From Paraglomus occultum (taxonomy: Eukaryota; Glomeromycota; Glomeromycetes; Paraglomerales; Paraglomeraceae): DNA of 33,381 nt. Made by a program: the position numbers and the translations under genes. The notes under the pieces were generated by a model that was given only the letters and a program-made list of their open reading frames with translations, did not search any database and was not told the DNA's origin. Of this stretch, positions 12,546 through 23,977 are shown one piece after another. The DNA lies in NCBI GenBank assembly GCA_910592205.1, contig CAJVPJ010000229.1, positions 1-33,381 of the forward strand, in the 5' to 3' direction. Numbering within the stretch: the stretch's first letter is position 1; every line of letters begins with the position of its first letter.

Positions 12546-13186
12546 AGTAATTGTAGAGTAAGAATATAAAGGAAGATGGAAGAATTTGTAATAATGCGGT
12601 TGATGAAAAGCAGAAGTTATCGCTTTATACGGAAAATGTTTGCAGGAAACTTGACGTCATGCTGACATGCATTAGTTTTGGCAAATTTCACGCGCATACA
12701 GATCACGTTACTCGTTTAATACCATTCAAGAAGAAAGAACTACATAAGTCGCCCCGCCCGGTTTGATAAAAACGTGTCATACAAATATGTGCATGATTCG
12801 TAGCGAATGCTAAATGTTAACCTATAACGCATCTCACCACTTTATCAAGAAAAGACCCTTTGTGCAGAATTTAGTATACTAACTTAATTTCTCTAGAAGA
12901 CAGAGAATCAACCCGTTCTACAAGACATTTTTTTTAAAAAACAAACAATATAACAAGTTCACTTATTTTCGCCTCAGACTGAAAGCTTTCTGTGATTATT
13001 TTGAGGTTCACTCAAAAAGAGAGTAAATCATGGCGTTCATTGACATTAAGTGTTTGACTTCTATGGTTTTTTGCAATGTTATTTTATAATATAAGTATTT
13101 GTTATAGAGCATTCTTCGCGTACGATAAATCACTTACCATTAGTATGTACATGTCAAGGATTGATTATGGCTTTATGCAGAAACAA
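12546..13186. other. Spacer: MSH4 upstream region and ZRSR2-like 3' flank
   Basis: There is no coding segment. It should contain the MSH4 promoter and 5' UTR (near 12546) and the 3' UTR of the splice-factor gene (near 13186). No recognisable regulatory motif was found by eye. Confidence 0.6.
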
Positions 13187-15871
13187 TTAGCTAGACAAAT
13201 GTGGAGTACGAGGTGATTGGAGTGTATATGAAGGCGATTGAGAAGCGCGGGATGGTGAACGTAGTGCATACGTATTGTCCTTGCTTGTGTTATTATCATG
13301 CAAACAATTTCCACTTGTTCGTTCTCTGCCTTCAACTTTACTTCTTTTATCTCCAATCCGTTTACTATCATCCACCCTATCCCCTCTACTTTTTCGGCTT
13401 CTTTTTTTCTTGTCCTCTATCCCTTGTCTCTTAGTTTCTTTCATATGTCTTCCGTTCCTCTCATTTTTATCACGTTTCTTATCCCCGTCCCTCTCACTAT
13501 ATATTTCCTCATCATTAGCATCATGATCTTTAGGGCGACTTCTGTTCCGTCGGTGGCGATGGTAATAATCAGAATGATGCTCGTAGTGATGTCTTCTGCG
13601 GTGATACGTATCCCGCTGACTGGAGAGTGTTCGACGAACTCGAGGAGGGGAGCGAGAGCGGGAATGAGAACTGGTTGAAACTGTAGTTGTCGTATGAGAT
13701 GGAGATGGAGGTGATTGAGACGTCGCTGATAACGGTGTGGGTTGAACCGATTTTGTGTTATTTGTATTTATAGACAATTCTGAGTCTAGTAATAAGAGAG
13801 TTCACAGTCCATGAATGACAAGTCTGTAGTCAAAGATTACGATTTTAGGAGTTGATTACATGTTCCTACCACTTCTTGTACGATTCGTGTTTTCAAGCCC
13901 ATTATCTGCCTCGGAATAAAGGCCCTGCGGATTTTTAAATACGTGTAAGAAATTACAATGAATCCCCCTTGGGCATTTGTTCTTATCATAGAATCCTTAA
14001 AAATGAAAATTACATTAATCACTGTGCTATATCAACAGAGAGTCCGTAAATATAACGTACCGCAGATCCCAAATTTCCATTTTTTCACCGGACAATATTC
14101 TGCGATCAACTGCTTCCCAGCATACCATCTGCCCCGTATCTCGCTTATCGCTTTTTCTGCAGAATTTTCTTCCGAATACTGAACGTAAACATTACCTCTA
14201 AGATGAGGCTCAAAGTTATTACACACCTTCAGATAGATGTTCATGTGTTAATAGTAACGTCAACGTACGGGTACTGGATTACATAAGTTCATAACATACT
14301 ACCTTTAATTGTACAATTTTCCCATACTTTTGTAATTCAGCATGTATGTCTTCAAAAAACTCTGCAAAATGCCGCTCAGCTTCCACCTCGTCATACTGCA
14401 AATAATTGGAGAAGAGGTTATATACTTATGCTTCTCAAGTATTCTTAGTATTTCTGATAAATAATTGAGTCTTGGGTCAAGGATTGAACTAGCATTTCGA
14501 TCATACAAAGAAATGGCGTTTCCAATATCGCAATTAAAATGTAAATAACATGACAATCCCTTCAAAACTGATCATAAATTCAAGGATATGAGACGCTTCA
14601 TTGTATCCATATTCACTACAGACACTCCTTCGACACGAAAACTAATGGTATATTTTCATTCTCAACGTCGGCAATAATCCCATTCACCTGCAGTTGGAGA
14701 GCGCCAGAACACATCGGAACGATTGATCCTCAAAATAACACCCTTTTCCCGCCCCAACCAAATCTTTTTTTCTCAATCCTACCTCCAAGTTGTCATCATT
14801 CTCTTCGTCAGCCAGATTAACAGGCATGCCCTGATACATATTCTTAATTAAGACGGTAACACTTTTATCTGGATATGCATGCATTCTAGCACATGAATCG
14901 CCATATCGACAAGCACCAGTCTTCAAATAGAATGAGCAGTTGATTGGATCCTACGTAAATGACGTTGGTGCGTGAAGGCAACAAAACAAAGACAGAACGG
15001 GAGGATGCGGTGATAAGGTTCAATCATCAATATAAGCGAGTCGTAAATTAAGAAGAATAACTGAAGTGTAGAATATGTAAAAGTTGAATACAATAGTAAT
15101 ATATCAAATGAGGATACACTACTTTGTCAGTGCCATATTCTGTAACAAGCACAGAGTTCGTCTCGTCCGGAGTTACGTTATGTTGCTGATGTACAGTAAT
15201 AAGCATTTCGTTATTCACGGATTGGACGAAACAATTATAAAACAAGGATGTCAACCTCCTCCAAGTTATCCTTCTTCGAATCATGCTCTGTTATTGGTTT
15301 CTGCTGCACTTTTATACTTTTTATCGCCTTCTCCCAATTCTCCTAATAATATCAAAGAGTATTATCATAAAATTAATAATACAGGACCGAAATACTTACT
15401 ACAAAATGTTAATCAATTAGTTCTAACCTGAACAATCTTTTTTCTTCTCTCTTCTTCCATTCGTCGGGCGTTAGCTTCCTCAATCTGCCGCTCCCTGTAT
15501 TCCCACAGAATTCTCAATGAATTGCTAGTGCACGAGCAAGTATAGTATTTAGTGGATCAATTGCATATTATTATTAACGACCCAACGCACAATAATTACT
15601 GTTGTATTTCCTCGGCTTTCCTCAGTTTTTTTGCTTCTTCATCGGATTCTGTATTAAAGACAACCAGAATACAGCACGTGCATAAATTAATCGATCGTTC
15701 ACTTTTGTTTATTATGCAATATGAATTAATACCTTTCGCTTCTTCTTCATTCAATTTCTGTCTCAGTTTTGCTGCTTCAACTCTTGCAGCTTTCTTACGT
15801 TGTTTCTTCCTCAATTTTCGCCATTCTTTTCGTGCTATCTTCTGTGTATATTCTTTATCCGTCAAGTCCAT
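13187..15871 (-). CDS. ZRSR2-like: ZRSR2/Urp-type U2AF35-related splicing factor
   Basis: Ten exons: 15733-15871, 15600-15648, 15428-15524, 15256-15342, 15123-15185, 14783-14950, 14303-14395, 14061-14226, 13870-13995, 13187-13785. They give 528 residues with all phases consistent. Order of parts: a lysine/arginine/glutamate-rich coiled N-terminus (1-125); a CCCH zinc finger (C-x8-C-x5-C-x3-H, about 150-169); a U2AF-homology RRM with EPHLRGNVYVQY and GRWYAGKQL; a second CCCH finger ending CPRGIHCNFLHVF; and a 190-residue R/S/H/D-rich tail like an RS domain. The long charged N-terminus and exact finger layout separate it from canonical U2AF35. In animals and plants this factor recognises 3' splice sites, mainly of U12-type introns, in the nucleus. 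The ATG at 15871 matches the family's start; an in-frame ATG at 15946 is an alternative. The 387-nt intron 14396-14782 is the longest. Confidence 0.93.
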
Positions 15872-16748
15872 ATTACCGAAGTGTCCAAGCTGATCGATCT
15901 GTTCGATCCGATTCTGTGCAATTTTCCGAAAGTGGCGCAGTAACAATAGTTGGTTAATTGGCCGGAACTTTTTTCCTATTACTATAATATTAATATTACA
16001 TTGAATCTGATAGTACTAATAAAATCACCTGTTATTGCACAGTGTGTCAAATCTCACATAGTATATATTATTTAAAAGCTTGAAATGAGCAGTTTTTATT
16101 TATGAATCATTAATAAGATCTGTTCACTGTTATTTTCTATTACTTATTATTATTATAATTACTAACTCTTACACCTCCTCTTCACATCTTAATCTGACTT
16201 TTAACCATATACCTCACCTTCTTTATTCAGTTTACTTTTTTAATTGTTGGCTTGCTATTCTGCCTACAGAGTAGAAATAATTCCATCAAATAAATTTGCC
16301 AGAATAAGAATTTGAGAAAGTAAAGACAGACAATGATGATGTTTAATATTAATATTAAGGATAAAGTGTTGACAGAAGCAGCATCACTACTACTACTATG
16401 AGTTTTCAAAAATCTAAACTTAATACAGCCACTGAACCTGCAACTGAAATCACTACTAAGCCTACATGTTTATGCCCACTCATGATTAAGACAATATTAA
16501 AAACAAACAATATGCGCCCAGAGAGTGTCCCAATAACAATAACTCTTGTAAATTGGGAGAAAATATAGCCAAACACATATTGGATTCATGTGACCAAGTA
16601 CAACAAAACAAACGCAATTTAGAGATGCCAAATTCATTATCATTAGACAATTATAAAAATGCACTTTTAAAAGGAAGCATTAAAATTAACAAGTTCATAT
16701 TATGAATGAGCACCATTATAATCATTACTTTTCAAAATGTCATCAGTA
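15872..16748. other. AT-rich spacer
   Basis: It is very AT-rich with short poly-T and ATT runs. No open frame carries a motif. It should include the ZRSR2-like promoter next to 15872. Confidence 0.6.
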
Positions 16749-17276
16749 TTATGTCGCTGGGTGGTGGACCAGGGTGAGAGACAGATGTGGATAAACAGCA
16801 AGATCTGGTGCTCTGCAAATTCCATCTTGTGCGTCATGAACTTTGGAAAGCATATAATAATAATAAATACTAGACACAATAAAAAGTGAGATATCAAGTA
16901 AATTGGGAAAAAGTTTTCTCACGTGGCTGACCAAGAGGAAGACACAGTTTACGGAAGGCGTTTCCAACAACCTCAATAACGGCTTCATGTTCGGTCGACG
17001 CCATTTCAACTATGTATACGGTCCCTTTCCTATAATCAAGCTTGTATCCGCTTATCTCTTTGTTTTCAATGAAAGAATTGTATTCTTGCTGGGATACGTT
17101 TGAGGCAATCGGAAAAGGAAGACTGCAATTCACACGAGTCAAAACCGGGCGAACTTCAATACAAACTAGTGCAATGTCTACTCACCCCTGCTTTCGTCTA
17201 ACAACTTCTTTGGTAATTGAATCTTCACTGACGAAAACGCCTTCTGAAGGACTGTTCTAAGTTTATTATGAGACAT
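16749..17276 (-). pseudogene. Uma2-like (PD-(D/E)XK) endonuclease-domain gene, frame-disrupted
   Basis: Three coding blocks read on the minus strand. They are 17276 to about 17185 (starting MSHNKLRTVLQKAF), about 17180 to 16923 (containing SGYKLDYRKGTVYIVEM and EHEAVIEVVG), and 16840-16749 (containing RAPDLAVYPH). The GTVYIVEM-type strand and the later PDLAVY strand resemble the core of Uma2/DUF820 restriction-endonuclease-like domains, where the Asp of the second motif is catalytic. Proteins with this domain are numerous in mycorrhizal fungi and their role is unknown. Blocks 1 and 2 are in different frames with only about 30 nt between candidate splice sites, too short for an intron. After PDLAVYPH the family-like HPGPPPSD continues in another frame while the actual frame stops at 16749. 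Blocks 2 and 3 are joined by a plausible intron, 16841-16922, with an AAG 3' site. I read it as a decayed or mis-assembled copy. Confidence 0.55.
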
Positions 17277-18013
17277 TTTTTATGATAGGAGGAATAAGTC
17301 TTTAACTTGATTATGATAATGGAGTGACAAAGTGATCGCGGAGAAATGATTGCTTCATTTATATTTGCTGTTCACGCAGAAAACTCAGCTGGTTCAACCA
17401 ATACGGACGATCAACACGCTGTTTGCAGGTTTTCGGGTTAGCGCAAGTTGAAATTAAAATTTACCAATAATCACTCGGTAATTGGATGATGTCAGAAATC
17501 ACACGACACGATGAATCTGTCACTTTCCAACCAAATTTAGTAATTTTTTAATTTGGTTCTTCTGCATTATCAAAACGCATTACAAAACACATTGATATAG
17601 AATATAATGATGCCGATTGAGGTCATGCGCCAAATGTTATAACGATTTTCTTTTAATTCAACCAACATACAGAGATTTGATTTTTTGAAGTGTACGTCGA
17701 AATAATTGACATAGTTTAATGTGGTTTTACGTGTTTTAAAGGAGTTTTAGTTTGTAATTTTACAGGCGATCAGTGTTTGTGATATTTACTTTCACATTTG
17801 CTCATTTCTTTTCTATCCCAAATTACAGGGTTCAATTGCTTATTACTATGTGTATGTACATGGAACAATAACGGACGAAGAAATGCCTAAATACCTAAGA
17901 CTCGTTATACAGTACATTCTATTGTCAATATTATCCGTTAATGAAGGTTAGTATGTACACTTTATTCTGCACCCAATGCTTGAATCATTGCCTCTTACTC
18001 TGGTACATTAATA
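17277..18013. other. Spacer with one weak candidate signal-peptide exon
   Basis: It is mostly featureless. At 17883-17946 a plus-strand ATG opens a short hydrophobic stretch (MPKYLRLVIQYILLSILSV) that ends at a possible donor, GTTAGT. It could be the first exon of a secreted or membrane protein, but no second exon is recognisable and a transposon copy begins 67 bp later. Confidence 0.3.
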
Positions 18014-18938
18014 CAGTGTGTAACGAAAATCATTACATCACAAAAAATTGCAAAACTCAAAAATGTCACAAGATATTTAAACAATTCGAAATGTTTCAGA
18101 AAGTTTATAATGTACTCGTTATTTTCCAAAACAAGCTCGCATATTTTTTTTTATTGGTAAAACTAAATCGTTCACTGTTTCAATTGAAATCGGAACATCT
18201 CATTTTTCAACCATAAAATTCTTCAACTTATTAATATCCTTTGACATTCGTTTTTCAACATTGTTTTTGATTATTGCCACATGTTTTCTATGGAATTAAG
18301 GTCTGGGCTATTGGATGGTGCAATCAATAACCCGAACCCCATTCTCGACAATGAAATCCTTGGCAACACGCAAGGTGTGCTTGGATCATTATTTTGTTGC
18401 AAGCGCCAGTTTCTGCCATACTTGAGAGCAGCTGGTCGGAGCTGGGTTTGCAATATATTTACATAGAAGGGCTCATCCATTATGTCAGTGAAGCAAATCG
18501 CCTTGTTGTAATGGCGGCGTTTCGGTGCAAATGCTGTCCAAGTACACGATATATCGTTGTGTAACCTGTGAAGGACGACCATTTCCCTTCCTATGTTCGA
18601 CAGATTCTGTATCTCGGAGTTTATTAAGATTATACTTGATTGTATGAAGTAGACATATTGGGTTTTTTGTGTATCTTCTTCGGTGATTGAGTGCCATTAA
18701 GCCAATAATAATAATAGAGAATTGTTTGCGTTGGGCCTCCAGTCACAAGTTAACCATTGTTACTGATAATGTAAGTTCGGGAATGTCTGACAATCCGAAG
18801 TTTTTTATCGTGAAAAAACGTTTACCTGATTAGTAGCTAAGTGTAAATAATATTGCGTTGACAATAAACAACGCGTTTCTAGTTTATTATAAACAATATC
18901 TTCGATTTTTCGAAGGCAATTATTTTCGTTACACACTG
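18014..18938 (-). mobile_element. Internally deleted Tc1/mariner transposon
   Basis: Terminal inverted repeats start CAGTGTGTAACGAAAAT at 18014 and, inverted, at 18938. They are identical for 17 bp and then diverge. Both ends are flanked by TA (18012-18013 and 18939-18940), the target site of this superfamily. At 925 bp it is shorter than typical autonomous Tc1 elements (about 1.2-1.6 kb), and the transposase inside lacks its middle part. It is non-autonomous; mobilisation would need a transposase supplied elsewhere. Confidence 0.85.
18271..18697 (-). pseudogene. Tc1-type transposase remnant
   Basis: Two blocks in different frames. The first (18697-18485) carries a helix-turn-helix-like stretch with KGNGRPSQVTQRY. 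The second (18582-18271) carries the end of the DDE catalytic domain: an NNDP motif with the second catalytic Asp, and SPDLNSIENMW with the final acidic residue. The segment with the first catalytic Asp is missing, and a stop falls right after ENMWQ. No active enzyme can be made. Confidence 0.8.
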
Positions 18939-19009
18939 TATGTATTATTGTTAAATTAGTAAAACTTTGGTTAGAATTATTCAAAGGAAAACCAATTATA
19001 CTTATATTA

Positions 19010-19185
19010 CAGGTAAAACCTGTTTAAACTGGTTTGCTGATTTTTGGCCGGTTTAGCCAATGACCGGTTCAGAAAATTGTTTAGCTATAAAAAGTTTTAA
19101 TTAATGAAAATGTGGTGTAGTCGTGAGGCGGCCGGTTAAACCCGAAACCGGTTAAATCAGCGCCGGTTTAAACAGATTTTACCTG
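19010..19185. mobile_element. 176-bp MITE with TA flanks
   Basis: Left terminus CAGGTAAAACCTGTTTAAAC and inverted right terminus CAGGTAAAATCTGTTTAAAC differ at one of 20 positions. The similarity continues imperfectly inward (GCTGATTT and CCGGTTT blocks) for roughly 45 bp. TA lies on both sides (19008-19009 and 19186-19187). There is no coding capacity. The TA target suggests mobilisation by a Tc1/mariner-class enzyme, but the termini differ from the Tc1 copy 71 bp away, so it belongs to another family. Confidence 0.85.
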
Positions 19186-20298
19186 TACTTTAAAACGCGT
19201 TATATAATTTTTCAAGTTTTCTGGTTTACCATGAGTTGGGGTTTATGTTTATTAGTTTTCGTTTTTCTCAATAATTCACAAGTAAAATTTCTTTATCTAG
19301 ATATTCCTGGAGAGTTTGGGTATTATTAATTTAAAATAATATGAACAATTTTGTTTGCTTAAGCTTTCTTTAAAATACTTCTAATTGTGGGATCCATGGT
19401 AGATTTAATATAAATTACTTTCTATTAATATTTTCATAAAAAACTAGCCCTATTTGCTATTACTGTATAAAAATAAATATGTTATCACGTTTTTTTATAT
19501 AATATTAGTATACAATTATATAAAAAAACGCATTTTGTTGTATAATAATAATAACATTTAAGTAAAACAAATTATCTCAACAAATAAACTGTTCATTTGG
19601 TTTTGTTGCTGTCTGTCCCATATACTCGTAAAGATCGAAACATTAATATTTATGTAATAGTAAATGTAAACGTACTGACATTATCCTTTTCTACGATGTT
19701 AGATTTTGCGATGATTAATGTCATGTTCGCAACCAACTATTCACCTCTACGTCTCGACTTTAAGGACACATTAATATAATGTGACAAGTGATATGGTGCC
19801 TCCATTAACATGATGTCGTACACTCCCCTGCTGCCCCAAAATATTTTTTATCGTCATAGTCAAATATCATGATATTCGCATTTGTTAGTTTTCTATCGAT
19901 ACATTGAAAAAATGAACATTAATTAATTATAAGATACAAATCATTTGTTTATTCGATAGGGTGCGCTTGACTGCAGGATCGTACAATTTGAATGTTTGGG
20001 TTCACAAAGATGCTTGTGATAATACGGAATGACGCGCATTATATACTGCATGTTCCGGGAATTAGAATGTGACAAATAATTACTTAGCTAATTTAATAAA
20101 CTTTTTTTGCAAAAGTCTTATCATTCGAAGCGTGTATGTAGTAATCAAAGACACATTTTCCCGGATGATTTCCATGGGAATATCAGTCTTCGCAAAAATC
20201 ACATAGATTATAGTTACCTGTTTCAGTATTCACTAACGTGTCTTCGTAAATATAATAAAAGTGCATGAAGCATGATAGTAATATTCATATCTGCAATT
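19186..20298. other. AT-rich spacer
   Basis: Long A/T runs and short open frames with no motif (for example 19597-19779 plus). No RNA gene or further transposon end was recognised. Confidence 0.55.
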
Positions 20299-20517
20299 AT
20301 GGTATCAAGAAGAATTGGCGCCGCAGGAAGTGGACGCGGCGGAAGTAGAAGAGGAAGAGGAGTAGGAAGAAGAACACCAGTTGGGCTGAGTCGGGGCCTG
20401 GCTAAATTAAGGGCTCAGCGGCGGCGACTAAATGCTATGAGAGGGCTTGGATATGAGCTTATTGTCCAGCAAGCCCTCCTAGCATCACGTATAATAGCCT
20501 ATCGGGGAAGAATAGGG
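20299..20517 (+). CDS. RG-rich hypothetical exon or small protein
   Basis: The ATG at 20299 opens a strongly basic segment. Its first part is an RG/RGG run (SGRGGSRRGRGVGRRT), followed by LAKLRAQRRRLNAMRGL and a hydrophobic, less basic stretch. The frame reaches a stop at 20520, giving 73 residues, but a good donor (GTGAGT) overlaps the end at 20518, so it may be the first exon of a longer gene whose other exons I cannot identify. An in-frame ATG at 20272 is possible. The GC content is visibly higher than the surroundings. RGG boxes usually bind RNA or are arginine-methylated; that is only a hint here. No family is recognised. Confidence 0.4.
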
Positions 20518-20553
20518 TGAGTATCTCACTAAGTATTTGTGGAATAGTTATTA

Positions 20554-20587
20554 TATCCGAAGGTACGCTGCCACTAGGTGTAAATCG
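20554..20587. repeat. 34-bp direct repeat, copy 1
   Basis: The core AAGGTACGCTGCCACTA is followed by GTGTAAATCG. A second copy lies exactly 100 bp downstream with two differences. It sits just after the RG-rich exon. Confidence 0.85.
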
Positions 20588-20653
20588 AAAAGAATTGAAA
20601 GCGCACCGTGGCCATGGCTTGTAAGCTACTGTGTGAAGGCAATCGAGTGTATG

Positions 20654-20687
20654 TATCTGAAGGTACGCTGCCACTAAGTGTAAATCG
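20654..20687. repeat. 34-bp direct repeat, copy 2
   Basis: Matches 20554-20587 except at two positions (C to T and G to A). The sequences between and beyond the two copies are unrelated to each other by eye. Confidence 0.85.
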
Positions 20688-21316
20688 GAGTTTTGGTAAG
20701 GCACGTGGGGTGCAAAATAATACGTAATTATAATCAGAAGGAATCTATTGTTCGGGAAAAAATTCTAAATCTACTATTTATAGACAATTTAATAGAAATC
20801 CTGCATGTAGACTTAAGCCTACAAAGAAAAGCTCAAATTCTTAATCGTGAATACTTTTGTCAAGTGCGTGTATATCAATAGATATAAGTGAACTCAAATG
20901 ATTACAGTTAATCACCAGTCAGATATGCTTTTAATGAACTATTCTCAGGACACTTTATTATTCGAATTGTAAGGAATTAAATATGCTGAAGACGATCTGA
21001 TGATGAATTTTGAAGGAAATTAAATATCTTTTATGCGTGTCACTGAAAAGTTCAATTCGTTGACTATATTGGGAAAAGGGTAACGGTAAATCTACGCTCT
21101 AAATACGGAAATAGCTGTACAACTATATTATTTATAATTCCATCAGCCTATTATTCCTTAGCGTTAGTATTAGATTTACTCTGCGCTCGGCGTGTGGACG
21201 ATCTAGTCAATTATTTTTAAACATGGTGTGATACCAAAATCAACCAATCAAATTACATTAGTTTACGAGTATAAAGGTCACGCTATCGATATATTCTTCG
21301 CTCTTTTACAAATAAA

Positions 21317-23977
21317 ATGGATCCTCCAAAACCAAGCTCAAGTCCCGACTGGTCGAATGCTTTCGCTTTTGAACCCTCATCCACGTCAACAACTAAGGAG
21401 AAACCTGCTCAACCCGCAGCAGTGCATAAGTCAAGATATAAGAGCAATAGCATATCTAAGAGTGCTGACGAAGCAAGGCTGAAGAGAATTGAATTAGACG
21501 CGGAAGTTAGGAGAAAACATCGTGAGCAGCTGATTACCGCGAAGAGGTTTAAGCATCAATCAGAATCATTAATTACAGACGAAGAAGGTAAGAGAAAGTG
21601 AGAAGACGAAAACCAGGATAGGTATACAATTCATAGAGGAATACAATGTCTCTTAAACACTTAATAGAATCAGAGTTCGACCTTACCCAAAACGATATCA
21701 AAAAGTTACAATCTAATTTGGAAGTAAGTTTATGACTCGTGACTTTCAATAAATATCGAAGCATTTGCCAACTATTATCGCTTATAATATTTGCTGGCGT
21801 TTATAGAGTCATACGAGAGATATTCGCTTGCAAGCTCTGAAAGATCTTAGCAAATATCTGGTTGATCCTCCGGAAACCTTAAAGCAATTAATAATTGAGG
21901 GAGATTGTGTTAAGATTCTAACTGTAAGTTTGTTTGTCCTATAGTATTTTAAATTGCCTGGCTAGCAACGAGATACAACACACATACGCTTAATACTAAG
22001 CTAATCTGCCTTTTAGCGTTTTTTAACCGGGACGGATCCGGAGGAACAATTGCAGGCTATTTCGTGTGTCACCAGTAAGTATTAATCGCGTTAACAGATC
22101 GATCACCCAGCAGTTAATAAATGCGAACGTTGTTATTTTCTTAGATATTGCCGCGGGACCCAAAAACATATGCGAAGCGGCCTTACAGACTGTACCATAT
22201 CTAATATCGTTCCTTGATGTCGACGATTTGGTAAATATTAATGTTACACAGTTGGTTAGCACGTGATATTAATGAAGCTGAATAACATAAATCGTCAATG
22301 AATAAATGTAAAGGTGTTACAAAACCAAGCAACGTGGGCTATCGGCAATTTTGCTGCCGAAGGATCCGAATATCGCGACTTACTCCGCGCAAATGGGGTG
22401 TTAATTCCTTTGGTTCGATTGCTTGATTCCAAGGTACACAGATTCAGGATTATTATTATTATGTTCATGTTAGTGTTTTCTTCGATCAATATCAATTACA
22501 CACCTCGATATATTGTGTGATGTCTATTTATTTCTAGGATGTGAATCTTATTCAAACAGTCTGCTTTGCACTTTCAAATCTTGCTCGTGGACCAGATCCA
22601 AAACTGGATGAATTTTTCAAAATAGAAACTGATAAAGTCTTGCTAAGACATCTGGAGAACGATGAGGTCTGAGTCTGTGGAGCAAGCCCATTTAGCTGAT
22701 TGCTTGTATTCCTATCACTCGCGTTAGCATTTCTATAGGAATAGCACGCGAAATATCTCTAAAACGTTACCTAATTTCTAATTACGGTTCACATCATTAC
22801 CCTCTATTTTTACAATGAAGTAGATGTCCGAGGTTGTTTCCGAAATATCCTGGGTGCTTGCATACCTTACGTCCGACTCCGATACGTACACCTCGCGCTT
22901 ACTTTCAGAAGGCCTAATCCCACGTCTTGTCAAACACATGCGACCACTCCTCTCTCACGGTCCGCTCGCACTGCCTCTGATTAGAACGTTAGGAAATGTT
23001 GCTGGTGGACCAGATGAGAACGCAGACGAGTTGATACAGCAGGAAGAATTTTTGAAACTTATGATTGAGTATGTGCAGAGTGAGTGCAGGTAAGGAATCT
23101 CGACGAAATTTGTGTTAACTGCACAAATAGAATGGGTCAGATTCGCGTTAATCATATGTGGTGAATTTTTGTAGAGCCGTTAAGAAGGAAAGCCTTTGGG
23201 TGATGTCTAATATTACTGCCGCGTGAGTATATTAATCATTGCACAACCGCGCTTCCTTTTACCGATTTTTAACCATTTTACGCTTTCCAATAGCCGTAGA
23301 TCTGAAGTGCTTGCAAAAGTGATCTCGGTGGGCTTCATTCCCATATTGTCAACAATTGCTACACATACCAATTTTGATATACGCAAAGAGGTAGGTCTCT
23401 GAACGGGTGAGTTAGAGTGAGACAGAGAACAATACGGTTTATCGGCTACTAACTGATGAAAGAGTTCAAGCTTGTACGTTGAAGCGTTGTTAATTATACT
23501 ATGTGAATAGGCTGCATACGGTTTATTGAATATTGCTTCACATGGAGAGGAGTACCTTCAGTCATTACCTCATCAAGACCTTCTTCCAGGTAATCATTAT
23601 TTATTCTTGTCTGCGTTATTACAAGCTATGAAAGTCTTGACGTATTGAATATACTTTTTTGTTGTTTTTTTGGAATAGGCTTTCTCGAGTTTGTTCGTTC
23701 TCAGGATACAGACTTGATCCGTTTAGGTCTGACCTACATCCATTTATTAATAACCCAAGTACCTTCCTCACGCCAACTGCTCGAAAGCCTTAACGCCATT
23801 GACGCAGTCGAATCGGTGACGTTATCTGAGGATCAGGACTTAAAGACGAATGCGAGTAGATTAATGGATTTGTACTTTGGAGAAAATTTTGTCGAGATGG
23901 AAGGAATGGATGAAGCGAATGAGCCAAATGAGGAGGGAGACGTTAATGGACAATTGGTGGAAAAGGTAGATGTATAG
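21317..23977 (+). CDS. Importin-alpha-like armadillo-repeat protein
   Basis: Twelve exons: 21317-21597, 21639-21723, 21807-21923, 22017-22074, 22145-22230, 22314-22433, 22538-22666, 22824-23089, 23175-23222, 23294-23390, 23511-23589, 23679-23977. The product has 554 residues. A basic helix near residues 55-80 (RLKRIELDAEVRRKHREQL) resembles an importin-beta-binding domain. It is followed by about eight armadillo repeats. Repeats keep the importin-alpha signature of Trp and Asn spaced as in TWAIGNFAAEGSEYRD, SWVLAYLT, LRTLGNVAGG-like and LWVMSNITA; these residues line the NLS groove. An acidic tail follows. A role in nuclear import is likely. A TMCO6-type importin-like protein is an alternative, since several repeats are divergent. 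The junction of exons 1 and 2 uses a 41-nt intron and is the least certain; an internal start at 21644 would drop the basic helix. Exon 6 has an AAG 3' site. Confidence 0.85.

Larger units (their letters stand above)
20521..21316. other. Spacer upstream of the armadillo gene
   Basis: It holds the two 34-bp repeats. The rest is AT-rich with no supported exon. The promoter of the armadillo gene should lie in the last few hundred bases. Confidence 0.55.

Noticed and set aside
13201-13678. Three overlapping plus-strand frames rich in Ser/Leu/Phe
   Set aside because: They are the antisense of the R/S/H-rich tail of the ZRSR2-like protein; low-complexity coding often leaves open antisense frames.
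18233-18241. ATATCCTTT, a U12-like AT-AC donor motif
   Set aside because: It falls inside the decayed Tc1 element, with no exon on either side.
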